Shown: positions 53,208 to 62,022 of the stretch, piece after piece | How positions within the stretch are numbered: position 1 is the first letter of the stretch | Layout of the letters: each line of letters starts with the position of its first letter | Source: Novosphingobium sp. FKTRR1 | GTDB taxonomy: Bacteria > Pseudomonadota > Alphaproteobacteria > Sphingomonadales > Sphingomonadaceae | Reading direction: 5' to 3' | Assembly (NCBI RefSeq): GCF_020404405.1 | Contig: NZ_JAIZDA010000012.1 | Coordinates: 62,001-126,000, forward strand | DNA length: 64,000 bases | Translations under genes and position numbers: made by a program | Notes under the pieces: model-generated | What the model was told of the DNA's origin: nothing | Seen by the model: the letters and a program-made list of their open reading frames with translations, nothing else | Databases searched by the model: none

Positions 53208-55408
53208 CCGTTTGCCTTTTCCAATTGGCCCATGATTGCAAGGATCGTGGATTGCTTGGCCGATGTCCGGTCGATCTGGATCACGTTGCGGCGGTCATAG
53301 CCGCCCACCATGTCCAGCGGGATATCCAGCGTCATGAACGGCAGCGCCGTGTCCATCACGCTGTCGGTCATCAGACTTTCCAGATCCTGCGCGGCGTTGG
53401 GTTCATCATCTACCGTCACCCGAAGCCCCAGGCTGTTCTGCACCCGCAGCCACACTTTGGCCGTGCGACCAATCTTGAACATCGCCGGGCCGTTGTCCCC
53501 GCCGGCTTCCGGCGGCAATGACCGCCAGCGGCAGGGAAATGGAAGCCCCAGCATCACTTTGCTGAAAGCACCCTCTCCGATCGCTGAAAGGTCTACCGTG
53601 CCCGTGCCGTCCAGCGTGAACAGCCCCAGCACCGCGCCATCGGCGACTACTTCAACTTCCTTGTCTGCCAGATGCGCCGCCGTGAAGATCGAGGCGGACA
53701 CCCCGTCATATGTCAGCGCGGCATCGCACATGATGCCGTTTTCGTCGTATTCACCGGCGTTGCGAAATGGCGCCAACTTCATCACAAACCATGCGCCGGA
53801 TACCGTTTCCGCTGCCAGCCACAGGTCTTCGCGCGTGCCGTCCGGCGCGGTCACGGCAACGATGGATCGTGCCAGCATCCCGCCGCCTAGCGGGCGGCGG
53901 AACCAGCCCAGAATGGCCTCTTCTGGCATCAGCAGGCAACCCCACAGCATACCGTCTTCACGCACTGCCCACAGCAGCGGCATCGGCTCGACCTGCTTGG
54001 CAAATTCAACCATCGGGCTGTTACCCACATGGTCGGCGTAGCGGGTCAGGTCCTCGATGCCGAGCCGCTCATAAGTCGTATCGGTTATCCGCAGCACCTT
54101 GCGTCGGTTGCGCTGCAGGAACACCGGCTTGCCGTCCAGGTCGACAGGGCGCACCGTGGCCGACCCGCGCCGCGAATTCACCGTATTGCGGATATTTCCG
54201 GGCGCAATTCCGCGCGCAGCGCTGCTCTGTTGCATCACGCCTTCCTCGCGCGCGCCGCCGGTAAACAGGTTGTTGCCCGATTGCATCCACGCCACCGGGT
54301 TGGGATCGGTCAATGGTGAGATGAACGCCTGATCGTCGCCGATATCGCCGTTCTCGTTGAACCGGTCGAAATCGTTGTAAAGCCCGATCTGGCTCGCATA
54401 GCGGTTGTTGTCTTTCGACAGCACAAGCCGGTCCTGAATGATCGCACCATGCTCGGGCCAGCCCCGCTTTGGGCTGAATGCGCCAAATCGCCAGCGGTAG
54501 GTGGCATTAGTTGATGCCAGATCTTGCACAACTGTCGCGCTTACATGCGTCGCATCGGTAAAGCCGGTGATCTTCAGTCGCCCGATTGCACTGTATTTGT
54601 AAGTCCAGGCGCAGCCATAAGGGCCTTTGCCATTCACATCATTACCATTGATCCCGTCGTATTGCGTGCCGGTATTGTGCGTCGGCGCGGCAGAGCCGGT
54701 AATCGTGCCCGCACTGTGTTGATACACTTTTCCGTTCACGCTCACCACCAGCATGCCCGCGCTCACCGTCATGCCTACCATCCAGTGCGGAATGGTCGAA
54801 AGGTCGATGAACTCCATTTCGAACAGGCCGCCCACGTCGCCAGCATCGAACAGCGGCTGATTGGCCACCAGCGTCACCGCGCCGGTCTGCGCACTTGCCT
54901 GTACAGTCAGCGTCTTGTCGGTGTTGCGGTCCTCGAATGGACCATTGGCAAACGTGAAATCGCCCAGCGTGAAACTGGCTGCCCCCGTGCGGAACAATTG
55001 CTTGGGGGCAACGCTGCGGTGCCAGAACCACATCGTGTCACCATCGGCGGCAAACGTATAGTCAAGGCCCAGCACTTGGGGCTGGGTATAGGGGTGCGCC
55101 ACTTCCACAGGTACGGTCGCCACGGTCAGAAGTACGTCGTTGGTATAGAACCGGAACTTCAACGCTGACATTTCAATGATATAGGATTGCGTCAGGTATG
55201 GTTCGAACGGGATCAACCGGCATGGCCCCGCTGCGCTCGCCACATATTCAAATCCGGGGCAGGCCTCGATCGGACCTTGCGGGCGCGGCACCCATCCCGT
55301 CAGCTCAAGGCTGCTGACCTTCCACACTTCGTGATCCACCCGCCCCAGCATAAGCGGTGAAAGCTCGCCCCCGGTAAAATTGGATTGCAGCGGGGTCACC
55401 AGCGACAT
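53204..55408 (-). CDS. Tail tubular protein B, T7 gp12-like
   Basis: 734 residues. The start SNFTGGELSPLMLGRVDHEVW and PRPQGPIEACPGFEYVA is characteristic of podoviral gp12 nozzle proteins. The rest is beta-rich with phage tail motifs (GAIIQDRLVLSKDNN, RGSATVRPVDLDGKPVFLQR). It forms the tail nozzle below the gp11-type adaptor. It ends overlapping the gp13-like gene (ATGA). Confidence 0.88.
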   Translation of the reverse strand: MSLVTPLQSNFTGGELSPLMLGRVDHEVWKVSSLELTGWVPRPQGPIEACPGFEYVASAAGPCRLIPFEPYLTQSYIIEMSALKFRFYTNDVLLTVATVPVEVAHPYTQPQVLGLDYTFAADGDTMWFWHRSVAPKQLFRTGAASFTLGDFTFANGPFEDRNTDKTLTVQASAQTGAVTLVANQPLFDAGDVGGLFEMEFIDLSTIPHWMVGMTVSAGMLVVSVNGKVYQHSAGTITGSAAPTHNTGTQYDGINGNDVNGKGPYGCAWTYKYSAIGRLKITGFTDATHVSATVVQDLASTNATYRWRFGAFSPKRGWPEHGAIIQDRLVLSKDNNRYASQIGLYNDFDRFNENGDIGDDQAFISPLTDPNPVAWMQSGNNLFTGGAREEGVMQQSSAARGIAPGNIRNTVNSRRGSATVRPVDLDGKPVFLQRNRRKVLRITDTTYERLGIEDLTRYADHVGNSPMVEFAKQVEPMPLLWAVREDGMLWGCLLMPEEAILGWFRRPLGGGMLARSIVAVTAPDGTREDLWLAAETVSGAWFVMKLAPFRNAGEYDENGIMCDAALTYDGVSASIFTAAHLADKEVEVVADGAVLGLFTLDGTGTVDLSAIGEGAFSKVMLGLPFPCRWRSLPPEAGGDNGPAMFKIGRTAKVWLRVQNSLGLRVTVDDEPNAAQDLESLMTDSVMDTALPFMTLDIPLDMVGGYDRRNVIQIDRTSAKQSTILAIMGQLEKANG

Positions 55409-55413
55409 GGGCG

Positions 55414-56049
55414 TCAGTACCCGGTCGGGAAGGAAAAGGAATTAGTCGAGCGCTCGCGGCGCGATCGCGCCCAGCGCGAAAGATAGCGGGCATTGCCCGT
55501 GGTCCGCTCGCCCGATGCAAGACCATCCAGCTTTTTGGCTTCCTCCAGCGCGGCTTCGCGCATTTGCGCCATATCCTGCGCCTTGGCCGAAAACTGCGTC
55601 GCCGCGTCGGCCAGGTCCATCGCTAGTTGATAGGCCATGAACGCCTGAAAATGCGCAGGCCAAGCTCCCACGTCCTCGATGTCCTGAATACCGCGAAACG
55701 GCAGCGGCGCACTGGCGTCCGTCAGGATATGCCCGCCTTCCTCCACCCCTTCGAAAAACCAGTCGCTGTCGCGCGGCGGCGGCAACCAGCGCAAGGCTTC
55801 AGGCGGAATGGCGAAGCGGCGCGTATAGCCAAACGCGGGCGCATCCCCCGTCTCATTCAACTCGGCGCGAAACAGTGCAAAATTCCAGGGGTGCGATATG
55901 ATTGCGGCGCGGCGGCTCTCGTGCCACAAATCCTTGATCTGGCGCGCCAGTGGGGCAGGGTCGTCAACAGAAATAACCCGCGTCACCGTCCCCAGCAGGA
56001 TCAATGCGCGGTTTGCGATGCGGGTCTGCGAAGTCACGATATCAGCCAT
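55414..56049 (-). CDS. Tail tubular protein A, T7 gp11-like
   Basis: 211 residues with the gp11 adaptor pattern: NRALILLGTVTRVISVDD, an alpha-helical ARQIKDLWHESRRAAIISHP and WNFALFRAEL, then AFMAYQLAMDLA. It joins the portal to the nozzle. The C-terminal basic region (RWARSRRERSTNSF) is short. It ends 6 bp before the gp12-like gene. Confidence 0.88.
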   Translation of the reverse strand: MADIVTSQTRIANRALILLGTVTRVISVDDPAPLARQIKDLWHESRRAAIISHPWNFALFRAELNETGDAPAFGYTRRFAIPPEALRWLPPPRDSDWFFEGVEEGGHILTDASAPLPFRGIQDIEDVGAWPAHFQAFMAYQLAMDLADAATQFSAKAQDMAQMREAALEEAKKLDGLASGERTTGNARYLSRWARSRRERSTNSFSFPTGY

Positions 56050-56074
56050 TCACGCGCTCCTGACCAACCAGAAT

Positions 56075-56130
56075 TTCAACCCGCCGCATGTCCAGCCCGA
56101 GATAAAGACCCCGGCATGCGGCGGGTTGAA
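56075..56130. terminator. Strong hairpin between the capsid block and tail tube A
   Basis: TTCAACCCGCCGCATG (56075-56090) and CATGCGGCGGGTTGAA (56115-56130) are a perfect 16-bp inverted repeat with a 24-nt loop. In transcription direction it follows the capsid and decoration genes and precedes gp11, where T7 has its terminator T-phi. No T-run follows, so it may be a partial terminator or an RNA processing site. Confidence 0.6.
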
Positions 56131-56144
56131 CATCACAACCCCAA

Positions 56145-56600
56145 TTACTTGTGGCTGTAATAGGTATCCACTTGCAGCTTGCCACCCGCCGTCACCGGGA
56201 TCACCGCCACACTTGTGGTCAGCACCAGTTCTTCGGACGCGAACGGCACGGTATTGAGACCGATATCGTTCACGTCGAGGAACTTGATCGTCACCGTCGC
56301 GCCTGCGCCGGGACCGGCAATGGCCGCGCTGTACTTGGTGGCATTGGCGCGCGTGCCCAGCGAAAAACTCACGCCCGACATCGCCACGGTGCCTGCGGTG
56401 ATTTCCACCTTGTCTGGCACGTCGCCCCCGCGCAGCACGCCGATCACCAGCGTGGTGCCGATTGCATTCGCGCCGCCATCGTCAGTCAAAAACACTTCGC
56501 GATTGCGGCGCATCGCCGCATTGTTGCTATGGCCGGGCGCCTGCTGCGCCTTGGTCCCGGTGGTCACATTGGCCCAGTACTTGCCGGTACGGTCTGCCAT
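56145..56600 (-). CDS. Phage head decoration-like protein
   Basis: 151 residues. The N-terminus is Gln/Asn-rich (GTKAQQAPGHSNNAAMRRNR); the C-terminal 100 residues are beta-rich and Gly/Ala/Thr/Val-rich, typical of small head-stabilising or fibre proteins. No family motif is recognised. It lies directly after the capsid gene and before the hairpin at 56075-56130. The function is inferred from position. Confidence 0.5.
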   Translation of the reverse strand: MADRTGKYWANVTTGTKAQQAPGHSNNAAMRRNREVFLTDDGGANAIGTTLVIGVLRGGDVPDKVEITAGTVAMSGVSFSLGTRANATKYSAAIAGPGAGATVTIKFLDVNDIGLNTVPFASEELVLTTSVAVIPVTAGGKLQVDTYYSHK

Positions 56601-56628
56601 TTCGCATTCCCTTCAAAAATGAAGGCGA

Positions 56629-56664
56629 CCCCTCGAACTGGCTCTGCATGAGCGTGTCGAAGGG
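56629..56664. repeat. REP-like palindrome between capsid and decoration genes
   Basis: CCCCTCGA (56629-56636) pairs with TCGAAGGG (56657-56664) with one mismatch; the intervening sequence includes CATGAGCGTG. It resembles the TTCGACANGCTCA family of dispersed palindromes seen in sphingomonad genomes. It fills most of the 74-bp gap. Confidence 0.4.
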
Positions 56665-56674
56665 CCGCTCAAGT

Positions 56675-57619
56675 TTACCGACCCGTGCAGACCATCTGGA
56701 AGCACTTCTTCTCGTCCACCCGCGTGATGGCCGAACAGGCTTCGGCATACTGCTGCACCTGATGCTTCTTCGCCGGGTTCTCGCCCTGCCGGTAGAAGAA
56801 CTCGGTCCAGGTGCCGCGATAGAGGCCGCTGGGCACAAAGGCCGGCAGCGAAATCTGGTTTGCGGCAGGCACGATCGTGCCGGGGGCAGAGGGGTAGGCG
56901 CGCGCCGAAAGCATGTTGGCACGGATATAGCGAAATCCCAGAAACCCCCGTCCGGCAGCAAATTCGCCGCGCGCAAGCGGGCGGTCTTCGCTGTATTCCC
57001 AGTTGGCGAACTCGGTGATGTTCTGCAGGTCGATCACGCCCTGGTTGTCGATGAACAGAATCGGCTCTTCGGTTTCGGTATCGACATCGTTGTCGTTGAA
57101 CAGCTTCATCAGCGCCTGCAGCTTGGCCTTGGTAATGCCAGTGCCGCCATGCGCGATGATGTTGCCCGGCGTGAACGGCACCGCCGTCGCGCCATATTCG
57201 CCCGTATAGGCATTGCCATAAAAGCCGCCGAGCGGATCGAAGAACGCGTCGTCGTGATAGCGGCGCACTGCATCAGCCAGCTTCACCGGCGGCACCGCCT
57301 CGATGTTGACGTCGGTCGCCTGCACGTCATGGCGGCCCACCAGCACCGCGGCATCAGCAGGCTTGCGTTTGCGGATCGCGCGGCGAACGTTGCCGATATC
57401 GACATAATTGGTGTCGTCGGCGCGGTTGTTCTGGGTTTCGAGATTGATGATATCGAAGCGGTCTTCCAGAACCTTGATCGTGCCGCTGCACGGGCCGCTG
57501 TTCGATTCATCAAACAGCTGCGTGAACTTCCCCGGAACCTGGTTAAGTTCGTTGGTGACCTTCAAAGAATAGGCGATGGTCCGATCGGTTTCGGGCCAAT
57601 TTTCGACTGGGGTTGCCAT
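56675..57619 (-). CDS. Major capsid protein
   Basis: 314 residues. It starts with ATPVENWPETDRTIAY and contains GTIKVLEDRFDIINLET, FYGNAYTGEYGATAV and ILFIDNQGVIDLQN, the pattern of a podoviral coat protein of the HK97 fold. AGGAG lies 7 bp before the ATG at 57619; an ATG two codons earlier is too close to it. The position after the scaffold and portal supports the call. The 250 bp on its upstream side contain the hairpin at 57798-57830 and no gene. Confidence 0.8.
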   Translation of the reverse strand: MATPVENWPETDRTIAYSLKVTNELNQVPGKFTQLFDESNSGPCSGTIKVLEDRFDIINLETQNNRADDTNYVDIGNVRRAIRKRKPADAAVLVGRHDVQATDVNIEAVPPVKLADAVRRYHDDAFFDPLGGFYGNAYTGEYGATAVPFTPGNIIAHGGTGITKAKLQALMKLFNDNDVDTETEEPILFIDNQGVIDLQNITEFANWEYSEDRPLARGEFAAGRGFLGFRYIRANMLSARAYPSAPGTIVPAANQISLPAFVPSGLYRGTWTEFFYRQGENPAKKHQVQQYAEACSAITRVDEKKCFQMVCTGR

Positions 57620-57797
57620 AGTCATTCTCCTGGCAAAAGTTTCACATCATTGCGAAAATTTCGTCAGGGGTATCGCCCCTTACGTTGCCGCAGGGCCGGG
57701 CCAGACTGGCGGCTGTCGCGCCGCGTCAACGCCCGCATCTTTTGCGGGAAAGCACCGGGGCCGGGCCTGATCGCTCAGGCGGCGGGGTGTCCGGGGT

Positions 57798-57830
57798 GTT
57801 CCGATCGGGGGGTCAAAGCTCGATCGGAAC
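57798..57830. other. Perfect 10-bp inverted repeat upstream of the capsid gene
   Basis: GTTCCGATCG (57798-57807) and CGATCGGAAC (57821-57830) flank a 13-nt loop. It lies between the scaffold stop and the capsid gene in a 257-bp gap, the largest in the virion module. It could be a terminator, processing site or a regulator site for strong capsid expression. Confidence 0.5.
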
Positions 57831-57876
57831 GCCCTAGAAGTTTATCAAATCGATAACAAAGTCAAGCTGGTTTTGA

Positions 57877-58734
57877 TTACCGCTTGCTGGTGCCGCGCGC
57901 AATTACGGCAGCATATTCGTCCATCTTCTTGCTTTCCGGGCTGCTCGGATTGCGCAGCGCCTTGGCATCCAGCTTGCTTGCTTCCACCTTGGCCTGCTCG
58001 GGCGTCATCGTTCCCATGGCCAGCGCCATCTCGGAATCGTTCACCTTGCCCAGCTCGCCCGTGCGCCGCACGATATCGAACAACAGCCGCACCGAATTGC
58101 CGGCCCCCACCAGACGCGCCAGATCGGTATCAAATTTCACCGGAATGCCCATCCTCGTCAGCCATGCATTGGTCGCCAGCTTGGCGGCGGCAAATTCCTG
58201 CGTCCCCATGCCCGCCTCCAGATCGGCCAGCTCTTTCTTGCCCGCTGCCTTGATCGCCGCAGCCTGCTGCGCCACATAGGTATTGTTCGCCGCTACCAGC
58301 TTTTCCACCTGCAGCGGATGCAGCCCCGCATCATGGAACACCGGACGCATCGATTCGGCAAAGGTGGCGTCCTGCCCCTCGGGTACTTCGATCTTGTATG
58401 CATCGGGCTTTTCCGGCCGGATCGCAGCGGCAAAGCGTTCGAAGCTGTCCGGGTCATCCGCCTTGGGCAGTTGGATACGGTCACCCAGCATCGCCTGCCG
58501 CTCGACCACACCTTTGGCCAGGTCTTCCACCGACTTGAACCGGGCCAGCGTCTTGTCGCCCTTCAGGTCATCGGGCAGCGTATCCATCCATGATGCCGCT
58601 GCGGCGGCAGGAGCGGCAGCGGGTGCAGGTTCGCTTCGTTCCAGCGGCGATGCAGGGATGGTGGCAGAGACTGGGGCAGGGGAGGCTGCCGGTGCAGCAG
58701 CGGGGGATACAGCGGGGTCAACGGGCTCGCTCAT
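57877..58734 (-). CDS. Capsid scaffolding protein
   Basis: 285 residues with a Pro/Ala-rich N-terminus (residues 1-45) and a long helical remainder (GDKTLARFKSVEDLAKGVVE; VEKLVAANNTYVAQQAAAIK). The charged C-terminus ends in KR. Scaffolds of podoviruses have this composition and lie between portal and capsid genes. It is coupled by ATGA to the upstream gene. Confidence 0.78.
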   Translation of the reverse strand: MSEPVDPAVSPAAAPAASPAPVSATIPASPLERSEPAPAAAPAAAAASWMDTLPDDLKGDKTLARFKSVEDLAKGVVERQAMLGDRIQLPKADDPDSFERFAAAIRPEKPDAYKIEVPEGQDATFAESMRPVFHDAGLHPLQVEKLVAANNTYVAQQAAAIKAAGKKELADLEAGMGTQEFAAAKLATNAWLTRMGIPVKFDTDLARLVGAGNSVRLLFDIVRRTGELGKVNDSEMALAMGTMTPEQAKVEASKLDAKALRNPSSPESKKMDEYAAVIARGTSKR

Positions 58735-59120
58735 CGGTTGTTCTCCAGTTCACGTGTGGTCGCAGCAGCCCGCTCGGGCGAAAGCCGGAAGCGGGAAAGC
58801 AGATGCAGCATCAGGCGGCGCTTGCCCTCCAGGATGCACAGTTCGGCATGATCGGTATCCCATGACGCAGCGCCAAGCCCTGCCGCCTCGGCCAGATCGT
58901 CCAGCACGATCGCGCCCGCGCGGCTCAGTGTCGCCCCATCGGGATAGAATATCTCGCAATAGGCTTCGTGAACCTCGCGCGCGGTACGGCGCTTGCGGTT
59001 TCCGTCCAGTCCTACGGCGCTCGCGATCTTGCCCAGTGGACTCTTGCGCAGCGCGCGCGCCGCCGCCAGCTTGGCACGCGTCTCGATCAGGTCGGGGCTT
59101 TCACCATAGTCAGGCGACAT
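58731..59120 (-). CDS. Conserved phage protein of unknown function
   Basis: 129 residues, helical and charged (ETRAKLAAARALRKSPLGKI; LEGKRRLMLHLLSRFRLSPE). It overlaps the portal gene by 11 bp and the scaffold gene by 4 bp. No motif is recognised. In T7-like modules small head-assembly proteins occur at this place. Confidence 0.65.
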   Translation of the reverse strand: MSPDYGESPDLIETRAKLAAARALRKSPLGKIASAVGLDGNRKRRTAREVHEAYCEIFYPDGATLSRAGAIVLDDLAEAAGLGAASWDTDHAELCILEGKRRLMLHLLSRFRLSPERAAATTRELENNR

Positions 59121-60777
59121 TTTGCGGCACCGCCCCGCTCAGGTCTTTCGAAGCCTTGGCCAGATCGGGCACGGCAGCAAGGAACTGCTGTTCCTGATTC
59201 TGCTGATCGTGCTGCGCCTTGATCGCCGCACGCTCTTCCTCGGTTGACATGATCGAAACCGGCACCGCCGTGTTGTCGGCCACATATTTCAGCCGCTTTT
59301 CGAAAGGATAGTATTGCTTGTACGTCTGGTACGTCTCGGGATCGTTCTGGAACGTACTGGCAAAGAACCGTTCCATATCCAGCAGCGCGCCCACACCGGC
59401 AGCGCCTTGGCTGCGCGTCACGCCGTTGTCGTAGATCGCCTCGATTCCCATACCGGCATCGCGTGCCTCGCGCACTTCGCCCGGCTCGTCATCCATCAAC
59501 CCCAGCTCGTCCATCAGCGCCAGCTCGCGGTCCAGCATCGGGGAAAACCACTCGTTTTCCTGCCGCGCCAGCGGGGTCAGCAGCACACCCGCATCGGCCT
59601 TTCGCTCGAACAACTGCTGGTCGGTCACATGGCTTTTCAAATCCTGATTGATCTGCAGCAGGTGGGCATAGAACGCGCGGTCGATGTAGCTGTGCATCAG
59701 CTCCAGCAACTGCCAGCCTTCGCCGTTGTCGGCCGGGTTGAACATGGCCTTGATCCGCTCTTCATAGCGCGCGCCAAGCCCGCCCATGATCACTTCGCGC
59801 GGGGCATAGCGGATGCCGTAATCCAGCATGTCGTCATGGGCCAGCATGGTCGGCCCCGCCTTCTGCTCGGCCGTTTCGATCAGGTCCACCATCATCACCT
59901 GGCACTGGCGCACCGAAGGCAGCACTTGGAATGCGGCGCAGTGGCCGTATGGGCCGTTCAACCCTTTGGAAAAGCGGCTCACATTGCGCGGGTTGGCAAT
60001 GTATCCGCCTTCCTTGAATAACTCCTTGCCTTCCACCGCCACAAAACACCCGCGCCAGGGCTTGCCCAGATGGTCGATCCGGTCGGGATCATATTCATGG
60101 TTGGGATAGATCGCGTGGATGAATTCCACCTGTTCGTTATCGCCCGCACCGTTGGCCTTGCCTATATGGCGCTTGACCACGGCGGGGCTTTCATCACCCC
60201 ATTTGTCCCATGCCTGCCGCGCCGTCAGCATGAACTTGTTGTGCGTGCGGATCGGCAGGCCTTCGGCGTTCTCTTCGATGAAGATCCCGCCGATGAATTC
60301 GCTCTGATAGGAAAATCCGGCAGGGCGCCCCATGATATCGCGGCGCACGTCTACCCAGCTCGATTGCATGGCAAAGGCCAGCAGGCTCGCCCAGCCTTCA
60401 CCCAGATTATCTGTGAAGCCTGATTTCGGGTCGCTGCGCAGCTTTTGCAGCAGGCGGTTCTTGCTCTCCACCCACAGTCGCACATGCTGCAATTTCATCA
60501 GATCTTCGTCGCCCAGCGTCCAGCGCTGCCAAATCTGACCCGAAGGGTTCGACAGGCCCATCGCGATCGAGACGGCTTCCTCGAACTTCTGCTGGCCGTA
60601 TTCGTCAAACACCGAAGCGACGAGGCTTTGTGTGTTCTGTCCGAACTGGCCCAGACAGTGGAACTTGGCCATGCGCGGCAACAGCAACTCGGCAACCTCC
60701 TGCCGCAATTCGCGGATGGCGGTCTGCCCCGCCGCCATCCGCTCCTGCCGCCTGATGATCGCCTCGCCGCTGTACAT
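59110..60777 (-). CDS. Portal (head-tail connector) protein
   Basis: 555 residues with the T7-type portal pattern: ELLLPRMAKFHCLG near the N-terminus, LLAFAMQSSWVDVRRD, EFIHAIYPNHEYDPD, GKPWRGCFVAVEGKELFKEG, GPYGHCAAFQVLP, and a late helical crown (EEERAAIKAQHDQQNQEQQF). It forms the 12-fold ring for DNA packaging and tail attachment. AGGAAGGAAG precedes the ATG. Confidence 0.85.
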   Translation of the reverse strand: MYSGEAIIRRQERMAAGQTAIRELRQEVAELLLPRMAKFHCLGQFGQNTQSLVASVFDEYGQQKFEEAVSIAMGLSNPSGQIWQRWTLGDEDLMKLQHVRLWVESKNRLLQKLRSDPKSGFTDNLGEGWASLLAFAMQSSWVDVRRDIMGRPAGFSYQSEFIGGIFIEENAEGLPIRTHNKFMLTARQAWDKWGDESPAVVKRHIGKANGAGDNEQVEFIHAIYPNHEYDPDRIDHLGKPWRGCFVAVEGKELFKEGGYIANPRNVSRFSKGLNGPYGHCAAFQVLPSVRQCQVMMVDLIETAEQKAGPTMLAHDDMLDYGIRYAPREVIMGGLGARYEERIKAMFNPADNGEGWQLLELMHSYIDRAFYAHLLQINQDLKSHVTDQQLFERKADAGVLLTPLARQENEWFSPMLDRELALMDELGLMDDEPGEVREARDAGMGIEAIYDNGVTRSQGAAGVGALLDMERFFASTFQNDPETYQTYKQYYPFEKRLKYVADNTAVPVSIMSTEEERAAIKAQHDQQNQEQQFLAAVPDLAKASKDLSGAVPQNVA

Positions 60778-60820
60778 CGAACTTCCTTCCTAATTCCTCC
60801 CCCACCGGGGAGAGGTAACC

Positions 60821-61681
60821 TCAGTCGAAATCGAACCGCAGGTTGTTGCCGGGGATCATCGCGGAAAGCCCGGCGCCACCGATCAGCAATGCGCCTAGGC
60901 GGCAGGTAGAAAGCACTTTGCCCGCGCTATCCAACAGCACGGCATAGCGCACGGTCACTTGCTCGATTTCGGGGTTCAGATCGATTGTACCGGAATAAAG
61001 CAGGCCCGAACCGTGCACCGTGAACAACCCTTTGCCGCCGATCGCCGGGGGGTAGGGCTGCACCACCGCGCCGTCATCTGCCAGCACCATGACTACCACA
61101 CCACCAGCATCGAGCGAGGCCATCACGTCCGCAGCAGCGGCGCGCTCGCCATCCTCCGGCAGTTTCAGTGCCTTGCCCACTTTGGGCCGTTCGATCACAA
61201 CTTCCGCCACAGGCGCAATCGGCGACGCACCCAGCGCGGCAATCTGGGCGTCGCGCTGGGCAATCGCGGCCTGCGCATTGTCCAGCGCCGCATCGCGCTC
61301 GCTCAACTTGTCGCGCAGGCTTGCGATCGTGGCGTTGGCCGTCGCCAGCTTGTCGCTCTGCGCCAGATATTCGGCCTCGACTGCGTCCGCCCGCGCCCGC
61401 GCCTCGCTGGCTACTGCAGATGCCGCTGCGATCGGGTCCGCATCCGAAGGAGCGGCAGGGTTACCCCCTCTTTCCCCGCTTGTGCCGAGCGAAGTCGAGA
61501 CATCATCGGGCGAGGGTGCAACCGGCGCAGGTTCTGGGGCTGGTTCGACTGCCACTGCCAGAGCAGCCTCTGCCGCGCCATCTGCAAGCAGGCCCTCCGT
61601 CGCCGCAGTTTCGCCCGTCAGCGCCACCGCAGCCGCAGTCGCCTCATCCGCACCGTCTGTCAAAGTCTTGAGCCGTGCCAT
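60821..61681 (-). CDS. Ala-rich phage protein with coiled coil
   Basis: 286 residues. The N-terminal 90 residues are low in complexity (Ala, Glu, Pro). A coiled coil covers about 95-150 (DKLATANATIASLRDKLSER). The C-terminal 110 residues form a beta-rich domain (GKGLFTVHGSGLLYSGTIDL). No family is recognised. A REP-like palindromic sequence at 61481-61502 lies within the low-complexity part. Located between the terminase block and the portal, it may be a head protein. Confidence 0.6.
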   Translation of the reverse strand: MARLKTLTDGADEATAAAVALTGETAATEGLLADGAAEAALAVAVEPAPEPAPVAPSPDDVSTSLGTSGERGGNPAAPSDADPIAAASAVASEARARADAVEAEYLAQSDKLATANATIASLRDKLSERDAALDNAQAAIAQRDAQIAALGASPIAPVAEVVIERPKVGKALKLPEDGERAAAADVMASLDAGGVVVMVLADDGAVVQPYPPAIGGKGLFTVHGSGLLYSGTIDLNPEIEQVTVRYAVLLDSAGKVLSTCRLGALLIGGAGLSAMIPGNNLRFDFD

Positions 61682-61743
61682 GAAAAAATCCTTCCTTGAT
61701 CAAACCGCAAAAATGAATGGAGCCGGTGACTTGTACCAAACGG

Positions 61744-62022
61744 CTATGACCGCCCCAGCAAGCTGGTCTTGGCCCCGGTCTGAGCCTCTGCTCCGCCCAC
61801 CGGTGTCTTTTTCTGCCCCCGCGCGCCCGTTCGCCGTGCCAGATTATCCGCCGCTGCCGCCCGCTCCAGCGCGTCGTTGCGCGTTGCCGTAAGCGGAGCT
61901 TGCTGCTGTTGCCCGCCACCGCGCGAAATAAGAGCGCCGCCGATTGTGGCGGCCCCGGCTGCGATTGTACCAATCCCAGCGGCAGTCCCCGCCCAAGCCA
62001 GAACAGGTGCCAGAAACGCCAT
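61744..62022 (-). CDS. Small phage protein with hydrophobic N-terminus
   Basis: 92 residues. A Gly/Ala-rich hydrophobic N-terminus (AGTAAGIGTIAAGAATIGGA) is followed by a Gln-rich and basic tail. The ATG overlaps the terminase stop (TAATG), so it is translationally coupled. It could be a small membrane protein. No family is recognised. Confidence 0.6.
   Translation of the reverse strand: MAFLAPVLAWAGTAAGIGTIAAGAATIGGALISRGGGQQQQAPLTATRNDALERAAAADNLARRTGARGQKKTPVGGAEAQTGAKTSLLGRS

Noticed and set aside
57845-57876. Sigma-70 promoter for the capsid gene (TTGACT on the minus strand)
   Set aside because: The nearest -10-like TGATAA is only 12 bp away, too short for a normal promoter.
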